Source: Mangifera indica
Lineage: Eukaryota; Streptophyta; Magnoliopsida; Sapindales; Anacardiaceae
Length of the DNA: 64,000 nt
Assembly: GCF_011075055.1 (NCBI RefSeq)
Contig: NC_058139.1
Span: 15,831,584-15,895,583 of the forward strand
Reading direction: 5' to 3'
Position numbers and translations under genes: made by a program. Positions 48,871-60,295 of this stretch are shown here, in pieces. Under the pieces are notes generated by a model that saw only the letters and a list, made by a program, of their open reading frames with translations, was not told the DNA's origin and made no database searches. Numbering within the stretch: position 1 is the stretch's first letter; every line of letters begins with the position of its first letter.

Positions 48871-49132
48871 TATCAATCTTTATGTGTCACCACAAAAATT
48901 ATTCTTTAAATCACAACATCTTTTATTACTCTCTAGATCAAAGCTACACGGAGACTCATAACCTTTACTCAAAATTTATCATCTCAAATTATCATTATTG
49001 GGCATGCATATCTGTTTTTCAAACCTTAAATATTATTATCTAGAAAATTGAATTTCAGTTTATTACATTTCGTTACTTTGTCAACAATCTCTAATAATAA
49101 TAATAATAACAACAATTGAATTTTGGATATTA

Positions 49133-49472
49133 CACCTTCCTACTCCTTGAACCTCTCATGAAAAATGCCTCTGACATCCAGAGCACTCAAACCTGGCTGG
49201 GGAACTCAGGATGTTACCCTTTCACTCTAACTCTTATATGGCTTACCTATCTAAGTATTTGTAGTATTAGCTCTTGTTCTCTTCTTATTTCTTGAAAAAC
49301 CCACAACTATGAGTATATATAAAAACTTAGTAAATATAAATAAAACTAAATTTATAGTGATTGGCTGCAAGTGCGTTAGTATGGCATAAAGGACTTACAT
49401 TCCTATTTAATGGACTACACACATCCTTTGAAAACATCATTTAGGTACCAAAATCTTGGTCAGATACCAACT
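49133..49472 (-). other. gypsy-2 leader and primer-binding site remnant
   Basis: Non-coding, probably gypsy-2 leader separated from gag by gypsy-3. GGTCAGATACCA (49458-49469) is a decayed primer-binding-site complement four bases from the LTR start. Confidence 0.6.
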
Positions 49473-51490
49473 TGTAATACCTCTTTTAGAATTTATCATG
49501 AAATAAAACTGAAAAAGACTAAAATGACTAGAATGCCTTCATAGTTTTATGTCATCTGACAATTGCTCATCCTATAGTCATCACTATCACCTATACTTAC
49601 ACACATGAGAGTACGAAAATGAGTGATAAAACACTTAGTAAGTAGAAAACTATACTAGTAACTTCTATTGAAATCCCCAAAATGCCCTCAATCTTGACCT
49701 ATATTAACTCTATTATCCATAGTCAATATTAAACTCCTCTGTAGATAATGGCAGGTCCTATGTACTATCTTTATGCTTAACTCTAAGGACTGTCTAGGCT
49801 ATATGTCATAACTCTCAAGTCAAACTATATCCCCCTTAATCACTAAGGAACCACTCTCTTAGATTCATATTTGGTGTGACTATACTAAACTCAATGGAAA
49901 CATCTAAATTTAGAAACTGTAATTAAAGTTGTATACTAGGCCAATTGATCTAGACTGAATATAGGGATTTAACACCTTGGCTATGTGAGCTATCTCTCTG
50001 TTCCATTACACTGAAACTATATCTTAATTAAGCTCTACTATAACAAGTAGCCTACTACAGACATGCCTTATTAGGGCAGTGTAATGAATACATACTCATG
50101 TTGCCCTATTGTAATGATCTTATGATGTCCAGCATGCATGCATTTCAAGCCTTTACTTAACTTAGATCGCTCTCACTTCTATCTAACAGTTTATCTTGTG
50201 CCACACGATGACTTAACACTTAGTCATGTAAGGTGTTACTACGTACCTGAGATCTCTATATTGTTATTCAAGATGACCCATAAATTCTCAACCTATACAC
50301 ACAGGTATGTGTCAATGGACACACAAGGGCATGTCTCTTTATTCCTAAGCACATGACTACTTCTCATGGCATTTCCTTGTATGCTAATTTTTCCTACACA
50401 CATAGGTATGTGCCCTAGCTAACATAGGCGTGTATCCTTCATATAATTAACTCATACTTTCTTTTTTGTTCTTGTCTCGAGGCTCCACTTTTTGGAGTAT
50501 TATAGTTATTTTACCCTACACACAGTCATGCTAAAACTATACATAGGAATTCCACGTGTCCTAGTTAACTAATCATTTGTCAACAATGTCTTATGACCAC
50601 CCGAATGCTAGGAAAACCCATCCAAACAATTAGAATTCAAGCACATAAAATCTGAATGAATTAACCATAAACACACCCTAATTTAGTCTCTATGCATTCT
50701 CTTCAATTTCAAGCACGTAAATACCTTTCTAATCTATCCCTAATAATTTTCAAGTATGTATCCACTTTAATCATGAATCATGACATTACAATTCTCAATA
50801 TAACCAATACAGGGTAGTAACTATAAGATCTGAAGAAAGAAATACTCATGGTAGCAACCAATTCACCCAGTTAGTAGGTTAGTTCATCTTTACCCTTGAC
50901 AGTGAGGATCAAACATACGAACATAATATATATTTCATCATGGTAAGGCATTATAAATCATATTTTAGGGTTAGTCTTGGAATATTCATCACTAAAAACC
51001 AATCACAACCCATTAATCAAGAACTCAAACCATTATATGAGTCATATTTTGATCAAGATAAGAACATACATATATGCACACAACATCATCATGGTTTACG
51101 TTTATGAAAATAACTTATAAGGGCAGGCTTTACTTACCTCAATTTGTAGAAGCAAAAATGCATAAGTAAGCTTTCTTTTCTTTTCTTATCTTGTCACCAC
51201 GCCATCGAAGCCATGCCACCAGGGTTGTTGCATAATAGTTGGATGGTCAAACTCACTCGCTCACTCAAAATTTAGAGATTTTGTGCAATTAGGGATTATG
51301 AAATCATTATCTCAATAGCGCAGTGACATATCATATAAAAACTGAAAACGTATTACACATATACAGGCATATGTTTGAGGCACACAACCATATGTCACTT
51401 AAATTTGAATTCATGTGAAATCATTTTTATTCAATTGATGTGACATGACACATGGGCATGGGCTTTCCATGCATGATCATATGTCATTCA
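49473..51490 (-). repeat. gypsy-2 right (5') LTR, truncated
   Basis: Begins TGTAATACCTCTTTTAG at 49473. The part from 50386 on matches the left LTR fragments. It lacks the last roughly 90 bp present at 41085-41175, where R-family copy e gag sequence takes over. The first 0.9 kb has no counterpart in the window because the left LTR is truncated. Confidence 0.75.
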
Positions 51491-52200
51491 TATTTGCACA
51501 CCTTCAAGAGTTATATGCCTCGTGTATGAGGGCTGAATGATACAAGGCGTCAAGTGCATTATTTGATTACAAACTCTCTGAAGGAGGACAAGTTAGCTCT
51601 TATGTGGTCAAGACGATTGACTATAATTAACAATTGACAAGCTTAGGCTTTGTCATTGACAATAAGCTTGCCATTGACCTGATGCTGAAATCTCTCCATA
51701 AATCTTGGGTAAATTTCATCATGAACTTTAACCTAAACAAAAAGGAAAATACCCTTGAAGAATTACTATATATGCTCAGATACGCTAAAAGGAGGTATGA
51801 AAGGTAACTTTAACTAATGTGCTTGTGGTTGAAGCCTAACACCTAAATCTAAGGCTAAGGGCAAAGGCAAAGCCCAAGCCCAAAGCAAAGAAGTAACCAA
51901 ATATTGCCACTCAACCAACAAGTGGTATAGGAAAGGAAAAGTTGTCTATTTCTATAATGAAAAAGTTAGTCACTGAAGGAGACATTGTAAAACTTTTCTA
52001 AAAAACAAGAAGAAGAAAGCAGCTGAAACCCCTACTTCAAGCATGTTTGTCATTGAGATAAACTATTCTCCTTGTTCATCATGGGTTATAGACATAAGAT
52101 GTGATACTTATATTTGTTCGGATATGCAGGAACTGCAATATGGTAGATTGCTTGCTATAGGAAAGGTTATCTTATGAGCTGGAAATGGAGCACGTGTTAT
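51491..52200 (+). pseudogene. R-family copy e gag (5'-truncated) and protease entry
   Basis: Starts inside gag at the LQELY block (TTCAAGAGTTATATGCCTCG). Continues with DKLALMWSRRL-like and LMLKSLHKSWVNFIMNFNLN blocks, then a Lys-rich linker. The zinc knuckle near 51945 reads YFYNEKVSH..RHC (two Cys lost). Protease entry VIDIRC near 52085 (DTG to DIR). Confidence 0.78.
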
Positions 52201-53560
52201 TACATTAGCTGTAGGAATTTATTATCTTAGGTTGCCCACTAGACTTGTTTTAGAATTAAATAAATGTTATTATGTTCTGTTTTTTTTAGAAATTTAATTT
52301 TTGTGTTTGTTTTAAACAATGAGGGATATTCATTTTTTATTGCTAGTGCTACTATAACCATTAGCGTTAATAATATTCTTTATGGAATGGCTGATTTGTT
52401 TAATGGTTTGTACATTCTAAAACTGGATAATGAAATTCTAAATGTGCAAAATAATAAATGTTTGAAAACAAAAGAACTAAATACCATATATCTAGGCCAC
52501 ATAAACCGAAACATATATCAAGACTTCTTAAACAAAGAGTCTTGCAATCATTTGACTTTTAATCTTATGATAAATGTGAATTATGTCTATTGGCTAAGAT
52601 AGCCAAAGTACCCTTCACTGGGCACAGAGAAAGAGCGACTAAACTATTAGGGATTATTCACAGTGATGTGTGTGGGGTCATGATAGTGTATGCTAGATAA
52701 GTGGAAGTTTACTTCTTTACATTTACTAATGACCTCAGTAGATATAGTTATGTGTTTTTGTTGAAACACAAGTCTAAATGTTTTAATAAGTTCAAAGATT
52801 TCAAGAATGAGGTAAATAAGTAGCTTGGGAAACAAATTAAAATCCTTTCTAGTGACCATGAAGGTGATACCTAAGTGCTAAATTTAAAAGATACTTAAAG
52901 GAATATAGAAAAGTCTCTCAACTAACATGGTACATCATAACATAATTTGAATAGAAGAATATGACCTTGATGAAAATGGTCAAGTTTATGATAAGTTTTA
53001 TCAATCTACCTATGTCTTTCTAGGAGCATGCCCTAAAGACTACTGCCTATACACTAAACCATGTCTCATCTAAATCTGTGGATAAAACTCCATAGAAGTT
53101 GTAGACTAGGAAAAGGCCTAATCTAAAATACTTCAGGATTTGGGGTTATGAAGCTTTTGTTAAGAAATTGACTTTGAACAAATTGAATGCTAAGTCTGAA
53201 AAGTAAAGGATACTACTTTTACCACCCGAATGAGTTAAAAGTCTTTGTTGCTCATATCAACATGTCCTTTGAGAATGAATTTATTTTTAAAAGGACCAGT
53301 AGGAGTACGGTGAAACTCGATAAAGTTTTTATACAACAAAATACCAGAAATGTTAGATAAGACGATGTGCCATCACAAATGGTTGATCATGTGGAAGTTC
53401 CTCAACCTTGAAAGGAATAATTTCAAAGTATACAAGAGTTACATAGATTTACATAAGTACTTTGCAAGCCAAAAAGATTTGGTTTTCTTATGACTTAGGA
53501 CGATGACATATTAGTCATCTCTAATGACAAACCTAACACTTACGATGACGTTGTCTCAAG
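52201..53560 (+). pseudogene. R-family copy e pre-integrase and integrase
   Basis: 52264-52602 keeps an open 112-codon stretch covering ILYGMADLFNGLYILKLDNE and the KESCNHLTFNLM pre-integrase area. Integrase pieces: LGIIHSDVCG-like near 52645, TFTNDLSRYSYVFLLKHKSK near 52720-52780 (first catalytic Asp), and a degenerate second block near 52860. Linker and pre-RT sequence runs to 53560. Confidence 0.75.
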
Positions 53561-55119
53561 TCTAGATTTTGATAAATTGTTAGATTCCATGAAATCCAAA
53601 ATAGACTCCATGTACATGAACCAAATGTGGACTTTGGTGGATGCACCTAAAAGAGCAAAACCCATAAGGTGCAAATGTGTTTTCAAAAAGAAAATTGACA
53701 TGGAAGGTAACGTGCATACTTATAAAGCACGACTGGTTGCCAAACATTTCACATAAAAATATGGCATTAACTATAATGAACCCTTTTCACCAATCATTAT
53801 GTTTAAGCCTATTAGGATTATGTTTGCTATTATTGCATACCATTACTATGAAATCTTTCAGATAGATATCAAAACTCCCTTCTTGAATAGTAACCTTGTA
53901 GAAGATGTCTATATGGTGTAACCCGATGGTTTCGTTCTTGTTAGATAGGCTAATAAAGTATGCAAACTATAAAAGTCCATTTATAGGCTTAAACAGGCTT
54001 CCAGAAGCTAGAATATTCATTTTGATGAAGTTATATGAGAATTCATTTTTAGTAAAAAAGAAGTCGAACCATGTTTGTACAAGAAAGTCAGTAGGAGCAT
54101 GATTGTATTTCTAGTATTATATGTCGATGACATCTTTATTATTAGAAATGACATACCAAACTTGCAATCGATCAAGGATTGGTTATCCAAGTGTTTCTCT
54201 ATGAAAGACTTAGGAGAAACAACCTATATTCTTAAGATTAAAATTTTTCAAGATAAAGAGCATAGTCTACTAAGCCTATGTCAAAATACGTACATAGATA
54301 GGGTGTTGACAAGATTCTTTATGGAGTAATCCAATAAAGGATTTTTGCCTATGTCCCATGTTATATATCTTTCGAAAGAGATGTGTCCATTTTCATAATC
54401 TGAGAGAGATAAAATAAGTAGGATCTCATATGTCTCGACTATAGGATAATCATGTATACTATGCTATGTATGAAACTTGATGTCTCATATGCCTTAAGTT
54501 TTTGTAGAAGATATCAATCTGATTCAAGCAAAAAACACTATATGACTGTCAAGAACATCCTAAAGTACTTGAGAAGGACTAAGGATGTGTTTTTGGTTTA
54601 TGGAGGGTATTTTGAACTCATTGTTAAATGTTATAGTGATGCCAGTTTCCAAACTGATTAAGATGACTCTAAATCAAAATCTAGGTTTGTGTTTTTTTTT
54701 TTCATGATGGTGTAATAAACTGGAAAAGCTATAAGTACAATGACTGATTCTACAACAAAGTGTAAGTATATTATCTTTTCAAAAATGACAAAAGAGGTTA
54801 TATGGATCAAGAAGTTTGTGACAGAAGTTAGAGTGGTTCCAAGCATTAATGAGTCAATTAAGCTCTATTGCAATAATAATGGAGTGACTACTTAAGCAAA
54901 GGAGCCATGATCTTATCAGAGGTCCAAACACATACTTAGATGATATCATCTAATCCGAGAGATTATTCAGCAAGGTAACATACATATAAAGAGGATTGAT
55001 ATAGATAACAATTTGGCTGACCCATTAACAAAGCCTTTGTCACAACAAAACATTAATAGGCATATAGTAGAATTGAGCATTAGATATATGACTGATTGGC
55101 TATAGTGTAAGAGCAAAAT
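53561..55119 (+). pseudogene. R-family copy e reverse transcriptase and RNase H
   Basis: RT motifs: CKCVFKKKIDMEGNVHTYKA (53668 on), EIFQIDIKTPFLNSNLVEDV near 53850, and LYVDDIFIIRNDI near 54118, which keeps the YVDD catalytic loop. Then SMKDLGETTYILKIKIFQDK (54200). RNase H runs from 54440, with MKLDVSYALSFCRRYQSDS, YLRRTKDVFLVYGGYFELIV and CYSDASFQTD, ending near 55040 (ADPLTKPLSQ). This is the most complete RT/RNase H of the R-family in the window; still broken by frameshifts and stops. Confidence 0.83.
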
Positions 55120-56882
55120 TGTTAGGGTAAAATTATGACGAGAGGATCAAATGGTTGATCATTGGAACCCAATGCACACATTAGATGGCTATTCTAGAAA
55201 TGTCTATAATCTTGACATTACAATAACCAAGGGCATATGTAATAATGATGAGATTATTATAATGTTAAGCAACTCTACCAAAAGGTGGCAATAGTTTTTA
55301 CTTGTTGAAATATTTGTTAATGATTTGTTGTAACACATGGGTACACATTGTAGATGTGTTTATTAGATTAACCCCACTAGAGGATATCCATATAGATTGT
55401 TGCTTTAGTGTTTATGAAACAAATCCTTTAAACACCATGAGTGCATGTGATTCTTTGACTTGAGATTGCTAAACTGTCTCGTGTAAGGATTAGTATGGTA
55501 TGGTTTGACACTATCTAACTTATCGTCATAATAAAGTTATCATAAAGGTAGTGAACAACCATATCGTGAGATACATGAAGGCCATGGTTAATTAACAAAG
55601 GATTTGTCATTCGTAAGCATAAGAGAAGATATCTCATATGCAAATGTTGAAAGATATTCATGACTATTTGAATCTATGACCATAGTGGGATGAGGTTGTA
55701 ACCTAGTCCGTGTAAGTCATTAATGTATATCAACTCATATCAAGAAACTATTAAGATAGACACACTTCTTTGTCTTAGTCTCAAGAGATATTGGTTGATA
55801 AAATGATTAAATTGCATATAACTATGATATTGTAAAAGCTTATAGAGATGTTTGCTAACATTCTGTCGTTTGGGTGGCTATGACGCTTTGCTAAAGACTA
55901 ATCTTGGTCTGTGTTTCAATTCAAGCCGAATTTAAATACTATTAGTTTGATAGAGAGCTTATAGGTCACAAATATTAAGGGGTTGATACAAATGAAAAGG
56001 CAAAGATTGTTTGATTGTAATCCTAATATCATGGAAAGAGAAAAACATATGGGTGTATTTTAACTGAAATTATTTAGTATGCATAGTGTCATGTGGCATC
56101 AAGCAAATGCACTACATGGTTTCAATCAGAGCCATTTAGAAGTACAACCGAGCAAGGCCAAATGATGGATATGGATTAACTGGCTGAGTTAATTTATGGA
56201 TAAGATGTTTTAGTTAAACAAAGATTCTTCAAAGTCCTTGTTTGATAGAAAGTTTAGGTTGAGCCAAAATCCTAATTTAATGAGGATTTCTATGCATTAA
56301 AATTTTCAATAAATTTAAAATCCTTGTTTTATAGAAAGTTTAGACTGTGTTGAATCCTAATTTAATTAGCATTCCTATGCATTAAAACTTTCAATAAATC
56401 AAGAGCCTTAATTTTATAAGTACTCCTGGACACTTTATCACCTAAGAAGTTATAGTCCTAATTAACTTAAGATTCATGTATACCTTATAAATAAAGGTGT
56501 TTAGTTTGAATCAACAATCCAAAACATATATCTCTATGCCTAGAATCTTGTTAACACAAAATTCCATTAGCATGATCTAATTTCCAAGATCCAGTCAATA
56601 GAAGCCCTAATAGTCTTTTTTTTTTTATGGCCTTTCATTCGTGCTCTATGTGGATACCAAGGCATTGTCTCAAGAGGGTTGGATAGTCATCTTTAGATAG
56701 CTACATGAAGTTTTAGAGAAGCTAACAATGCAAGTATAATTTCTAAACACCTTATATGTGTTTAACATATTCATGAATCCATGCATTAAAATAAGTATCA
56801 TGGATGGGTTTTAGGATATTTTATTTTTTAAAAATTTTTAATTTTGTTGCACTGCCGGTTAACAGCTCTCTAAAATCCTACA
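55120..56882 (+). repeat. R-family copy e 3' LTR
   Basis: TGTTAGGGTAAAATT start and AAATCCTACA end; collinear with the other R-family LTRs after the first part. An imperfect internal duplication around 56240-56390 repeats the TTTATAGAAAGTTTAG / GATAGAAAGTTTAGG block. Confidence 0.85.
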
Positions 56883-57226
56883 CATAGCTTGTATTCTACC
56901 ATTCTTGAGTTTTCGCTATATAACTCTTTTAGAGTGATAAGGATATCATATGCACTTGAAACATTTTTGTATTTATTATAGAACTCTTTATTCATTGAAG
57001 CTAACATATAGCCTCGAGCTCTCATATTATCCTTAACTTATGCTTCAAATGTTTTCTCTTCCTTGTCAAAGGCATCTAGAGCTATGTTAATGGGAAGTAG
57101 TGCTTCCAAAACATAAGCAATTTTCTCGAAATCTATAACTATTCTAAGATTTCTTAACCAATCCTTGAAATTCGGTCTAATCAAATTATTGTTGTCCATA
57201 ATTCTTAAGAGTATGTTGTTGGCCAT
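56883..57226 (-). pseudogene. copia-B gag N-terminal part
   Basis: ATG at 57226: MANNILLRIMDNNNLIRPNF, DWLRNLRIVIDFEKIAYVLE, ALLPINIALDAFDKEEKTFE, an open frame of 62 codons to a stop at the position of a family Trp. It then continues as VKDNMRARGYMLASMNKEFY and SAYDILITLKELY to the R-family LTR edge at 56883. This is a standard copia Gag N-terminal domain. The rest of gag and all of pol are missing on the left. Confidence 0.85.
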
Positions 57227-59292
57227 TTTTTATTTATCACAAATGTTTAGAAAATACTGCAAAGAAAAGCTAGTTTTATTAGTGTCTCATTTAAATTTAA
57301 ACCTTTTATTGCATAATCTCATTAGCTCCTAGTATTTTGTTCGAATTCTACACTCCCTTAGACAAGATCCTAAAATTTCATTAGATTAAATTTCTAGTAG
57401 GAAATCAAATTCTTATTAAATCAAATTAATCTCACATAATAGAAATCTTGATCAATTAATTCAATAAATAAGAAACCTTTTCCATTTATATCCCTATATA
57501 AGAGTTGATTCATTTTCCATGTGTTTCACTTTGGATATGTCATATAATAGAAATCTTGACATTCTCGGCTAGTTAAATCCAAAACATCAAGTTTTTCTAA
57601 AATGACATTTTTATTATATCCTCACATAATATAAATCTTGGTTATGATGAAAATATCCATCCAAGAACAAGATAAACTTAATTTTATGACATAAATTTTG
57701 TATCTCTCACATAATAGAAATCTTGGGATATTAAAATTTATATTATAGATTTTAGTTATTCCATGATGAGAGACATTGATTTAATAATTTTAATTAGAGA
57801 GGTTTAGGTTTAAGTTAAGGTTAATTAAAATCAATTTAACATGTCATACATGCATCTCATATATGCATTAAATAAAACATGGTGGGGTGATCAAAAGGTT
57901 TTCGAAAATGCATCCTAATGACAAACTATTTGCCTAGATCTATATCTTCATTCATAACACTATTTGGATTGCCTTTAAGTCTTCATCTAGCCACTCTGAT
58001 TCCATTTGAAACTTAGGCATGCAACCCCGATCAAAAAATATTTATATAAAAAGATGGTTATTTAATATAAACCCCTTAATAAAAGAATGTTATAATCCAA
58101 ATATTTATACTTTGAAAAATGACAAATTACACCCATGATCGTCCCTAAATCATCCATTCATCAACTAAATTAAATTTATCATACATTATGAACTCATGCA
58201 TAGCCAAATAAATATTAATTTCTAATCAAGTATGAAATTAATGTCATGCATTGATTCAGTCACAAATGACATAATGTACATTTATATATAAAATTTAAAT
58301 ATTGACAATATTCAATTTTAATTCAAGACCATTAATATAAAAGGGCATATACAACATTTTACATCTCTAATTTTTATTTTATAAATATATTTGTTATCAT
58401 GACAATTTTAAATCTAACATTTAAATTACATTATGATTGTATAAGGGTACATGCAACATTTTACGTGCCTCCATATATATTATATGAATATATTCAATTT
58501 CATGTTAACATTTGATTACATGTAACACTTAATCACCATTAAATGCAAGTTGACATACATGCATAATCTATCATTTAATCATATTAAACTAAATCATGCA
58601 TTAAACATTCATGGCACATCATGTAAAGCCCTTTTTACCATGCATCATAATTTTAACTTATATATAATTACATTAATTCCATACAACATAATCTTCACCC
58701 AAAAAGCTGTAATCACATTAAAACTCACATTCAGCTTGCTTGAACTAAAATTAAAAAAAAAAAAATCAAGAATTTTTCACATGAACATTTCAAAGTATAC
58801 ATCCATCTATGTCAACATATCTCCATATATCAAGTTTTTCTATGCATATACCATACATGCATGCCCCTAATTCATGTGTTTCATGTACAATATATAAAAT
58901 AAAATAAAAAACTACAATGTATATCCAAATAAGATCATGGTCAAGACATGCATAATCAAATTTCAAGATTCAAACTTCAATTTTTAAGCCAGAAGTACAT
59001 GCATGTCAAAATCAAGAACATATACATGTATCCCATGAAACACTTCATCATATACATGCATCAATTCACATGTTCTTCATCTAAAATCATTAGAACACAC
59101 AAGAGAAAAAGAAGAACCCAGCCAAGAAGCCATGGTTGAGAGTTCAATATGAAGAATAGCTTGAAAATTTTGATTCCAAGGCAAATCAAGAACATGCATG
59201 TACACATATGCCATATATACATACTTTTATGCACAAATAACATATATTTAGCTCAAAGACAACACGCAAGGAGCCAAAATGGCTTTGATACC
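57227..59292 (-). other. copia-B leader with repeated motif and primer-binding-site remnants
   Basis: Non-coding. CACATAATAGAAATCTTG or a close variant recurs four times (about 57433, 57543, 57614, 57708). Two primer-binding-site-like complements occur: CACTCTGATTCCATTTG near 57993 and GCTTTGATACCATTTG near 59283. The second is beside the LTR and is the better candidate. 58540-59290 aligns by eye with 28850-29850 of copia-A. Confidence 0.65.
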
Positions 59293-60295
59293 ATTTGTAA
59301 GAAGAAGAGGATGATAGATGATGGAAAATATACATGCATGTAAGAATAAGCAAGAATCAATTACACGCATGAACATAATGAAGAAAGGTATAAGATATAC
59401 CTACTCCTTTGCTTTCATTCTTGATATAGGATGATGGAAGGAGTCTCTCACTTGAAAGAAACTCTAAAGGATTACACCAACAAGCCTTTCTCCTTTCTTG
59501 GCTGAGAGCTACTTAGAGAGAGGGGAGGGGATTTCTTTTTCTTTGTGAGAGAATGAATGTCTTTAAAATGAACTAAATGCACACTTATATATTGATGATC
59601 AGTTAAATAAATGAAATTGTTAATTTGTATCTTTAAATTTTTAATTTAAACTATGACTATGTATGTATATCAATTATATACCTTAGCCACTCTAATTCCA
59701 CCTCATTAATATTTAACTTTTAAAATATTACTTTTGCACCTATATAACACTTTATATGATATTAATTTTAATTATACTTTAAAAGGTGCTAACTAACCCC
59801 ACATAATTAATCCTCACTTTCAAAAGCTTAGTTTATTAGTGTAACCTTTTAGGTTCACTATGACATAGTTGTAAGTCATTTTTTAGATGTTCTAAAAGTA
59901 CATCCGAAAACTCAATGACAATGGTAAACATCTAGTAATGTATCATAACCTCTAAATCATGATGAAGAAATACTCTATCAAATCTAATTTCCAAATCGTA
60001 TGTTTCATGAAGATAAAATCCTTCCATTGTCCAATCTTGATTGATTTCAGGCTCATGGTTCGTCAAAGTCCTAATTTTGATTATGTATGAATCATAGATT
60101 AATATATTTGAAACACATCATCATGAACATCTTTCGTATGACTTACATTAAACTATGGCTAGAAATTTCAGTTTCTAATATTTACCAACATTAATTTCAA
60201 AACTCAGACCTGAATCGAATTAATAGATATCTTGAACCTAACATTTTTCAAGTTAACTAATCTTGTCTTGATCATCATTCATCTCTACATATAAG
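59293..60295 (-). repeat. copia-B LTR, truncated at the FCA exon
   Basis: Collinear with the left two-thirds of the copia-A LTR (29854-30865), including the AAACTCAATGAC and CATGATGAAGAAATACT blocks. It should extend about 550 bp further, but at 60296 the sequence becomes an FCA exon. Confidence 0.75.

Larger units (their letters stand above)
45561..49132 (-). mobile_element. gypsy-3 fragment inserted in gypsy-2 gag leader
   Basis: Between gypsy-2 gag and its primer-binding site lies a different element: an AT-rich LTR (about 45561-48201) ending TTTGGATATTACA on the plus strand, then a polypurine tract complement, a gypsy integrase C-terminal relic (48240-48870), and a second copy of the LTR edge (AATAATAATAACAACAATTG...GGATATTACA) ending at 49132. 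The left boundary is unclear and no TSD was found, so the extent is approximate. Confidence 0.55.
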
